DNA of 7,521 nucleotides from Campylobacteraceae bacterium. Its GTDB lineage: Bacteria; Campylobacterota; Campylobacteria; Campylobacterales; Sulfurovaceae. The position numbers and the translations under genes were made by a program. Location: NCBI GenBank assembly GCA_027063325.1, contig JAMOSA010000003.1, positions 1 to 7,521 on the forward strand. The letters run 5' to 3'. Position 1 is the stretch's first letter. Every line of letters begins with the position of its first letter. Shown here one piece after another: positions 6,464 to 7,521 of the stretch. The notes beneath the pieces were generated by a model. The model saw only the letters and a list, made by a program, of their open reading frames with translations, was not told where the DNA came from and made no database searches.

Positions 6464-7521
6464 TATAAATCCAAGTAACTATTAAGATACTCTGTTCTAT
6501 CAAGCAATTCATCTAATATATCATCAAAGTTTTCATTGGATATACCATAATCATCAACCTGTAACTTTTTGACCTCAATTTCATGCTCAATATCTTTAAA
6601 CAGATATGCTTTTATTCTATTTTTCTTTATAATGATATTTTTTGGAAGTTGAAGCTTATTTAAATACTCTTGTTGGATTTTTGGTTTGATTTTATCAAGT
6701 TTGATACAATTGTTTATTTCATTTAGTATATAATCACTATGTGTTGTTATCAATACCTTGGCTCCAAAATTTACGAGTATGACCAATAGCCTTGCTATTT
6801 CAATCTGTGCTTGAGGGTGCAAATGGGCTTCTGGCTCCTCTATTACCAAAAATTTATTTTCCAAAGAGTCAAAGTGTTTTAGAAATATTATCAGTGGCAA
6901 GAGTTCTACTACTGAAGAAGAACTCAAGTGCATCTCTATATTTTTATCTGTATCTATTGGATTTAATAAAAACTGTGTATAGTTCTCTTCTGATTTTTTT
7001 TCTATAATATTGCCAAAAATAATCTTATTGCTAATAAAATTAAAAATCAATCCTAATGAATTATACTTTTTTTTGTCAATAATATCTCTAAGTCTATTTA
7101 TCAGTAAGTTTTCATCAAATTTTCCAGATTTTATATCAGCAAATTTTGAAATAAAATCTATTGTTAGTTCAGTAAGTTTTGTTGCAGTAGGTTTCCCTCC
7201 AAATCTATCTCTAAGAACTCCTGAGACTATCTCATCAAAAGCAAGTACAAAACCTGTTCTTGAAGCTGGGAAGTAGTATCTCTCTTGTGAGACTCTATAT
7301 TGTATAAATTGTTCTATTACTGTTTTGAATATATTATAAAGAGCTATAATGCTATCACTCTCTTTATTAATACTTTCTATCTCCAAAGCTCCATTTTTAA
7401 CTATATTCTCTGTATTTATACCCAAATCATTAAGTATGATAGACTTTATTATATTTTTATCTGTATTAAAACTTCTGTTTAACTCTTTTGTAATATATTC
7501 TATAATAAATTTGTATATTTC
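6463..7521 (-). CDS. AAA/ABC-type ATPase (AAA_21, OLD-like), C-terminal part
   Basis: The reading frame is open to the window edge, so the N-terminus and Walker A lie outside. The TTG at 7425 is internal, not a start. Of the 352 visible residues, 85-91 are PASRTGF after a YYF strand. 199-206 are the ABC-like signature LSSSSVVE, and 224-236 the Walker B FLVIEEPEAHLHP with its catalytic Glu pair. 259-262 are the switch histidine TTHS, followed by DYILNEINN. A C-terminal tail with VDDYGI and a DILDEL helix resembles single-chain ATPases of the AAA_21/AAA_15 group. There is no TOPRIM domain after the ATPase core, so this is not a complete OLD nuclease. Such ATPases are common in phage-defence and other mobile modules, usually with a partner gene. 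Here the small broken gene downstream starts at its stop codon. The segment is A+T richer than the core genes and looks laterally acquired. The family call is firm; the defence role is inference. Confidence 0.85.
   Translation of the reverse strand, partial: EIYKFIIEYITKELNRSFNTDKNIIKSIILNDLGINTENIVKNGALEIESINKESDSIIALYNIFKTVIEQFIQYRVSQERYYFPASRTGFVLAFDEIVSGVLRDRFGGKPTATKLTELTIDFISKFADIKSGKFDENLLINRLRDIIDKKKYNSLGLIFNFISNKIIFGNIIEKKSEENYTQFLLNPIDTDKNIEMHLSSSSVVELLPLIIFLKHFDSLENKFLVIEEPEAHLHPQAQIEIARLLVILVNFGAKVLITTHSDYILNEINNCIKLDKIKPKIQQEYLNKLQLPKNIIIKKNRIKAYLFKDIEHEIEVKKLQVDDYGISNENFDDILDELLDRTEYLNSYLDL

Noticed and set aside
7423..7425. TTG as the start of the ATPase
   Set aside because: The frame stays open upstream to base 7521 with ordinary protein sequence, and Walker A has not yet appeared, so the gene begins outside the window.

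Overview
The window looks like chromosomal DNA of a Campylobacterota (Epsilonproteobacteria) species. The evidence is the gene order glmU-coaBC-uppS-prepilin peptidase, the short divergent form of biotin synthase, the A+T-rich codon use with very frequent ATA isoleucine codons, and promoters with a clear TATAAT but no good -35 box. The genus cannot be fixed from the sequence alone. Every gene reads on the minus strand, so transcription runs from high to low coordinates.

Layout in transcription order. (1) 7521-6463 is the C-terminal part of a large AAA/ABC-type (AAA_21 or OLD-like) ATPase whose N-terminus lies outside the window. (2) 6463-6048 is a small cysteine-rich gene that starts inside the ATPase stop codon (TAATG) and is broken by a frameshift near 6290-6296. 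This segment is visibly more A+T rich than the rest and looks like an accessory, possibly defence-type, module. (3) 5975-5124 is bioB, with a TATAAT box so close to its ATG that the mRNA may be leaderless. It overlaps by 8 nt (4) a CPA2-type cation:proton antiporter at 5131-3968. (5) A 147-nt gap (3821-3967) holds a second TATAAT promoter and a leader that can fold into three hairpin stems. (6) A tightly packed operon follows: glmU (3820-2528), coaBC (2531-1251), uppS (1261-581) and a 3'-truncated prepilin peptidase (580-1), with overlapping or directly abutting genes.

How the genes fit together. GlmU makes UDP-GlcNAc and UppS makes the C55 lipid carrier precursor, so both supply peptidoglycan and surface glycan synthesis. 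CoaBC supplies 4'-phosphopantetheine for coenzyme A. The prepilin peptidase processes type IV pilin-like or secretion pseudopilins. BioB performs the last step of biotin synthesis. Apart from shared translation coupling there is no obvious pathway link between bioB and the antiporter.

The most notable items are the ATPase plus frameshifted small partner next to a housekeeping gene, the structured glmU leader, and the apparent leaderless bioB start. All were read by eye, and no database search or folding calculation was done.
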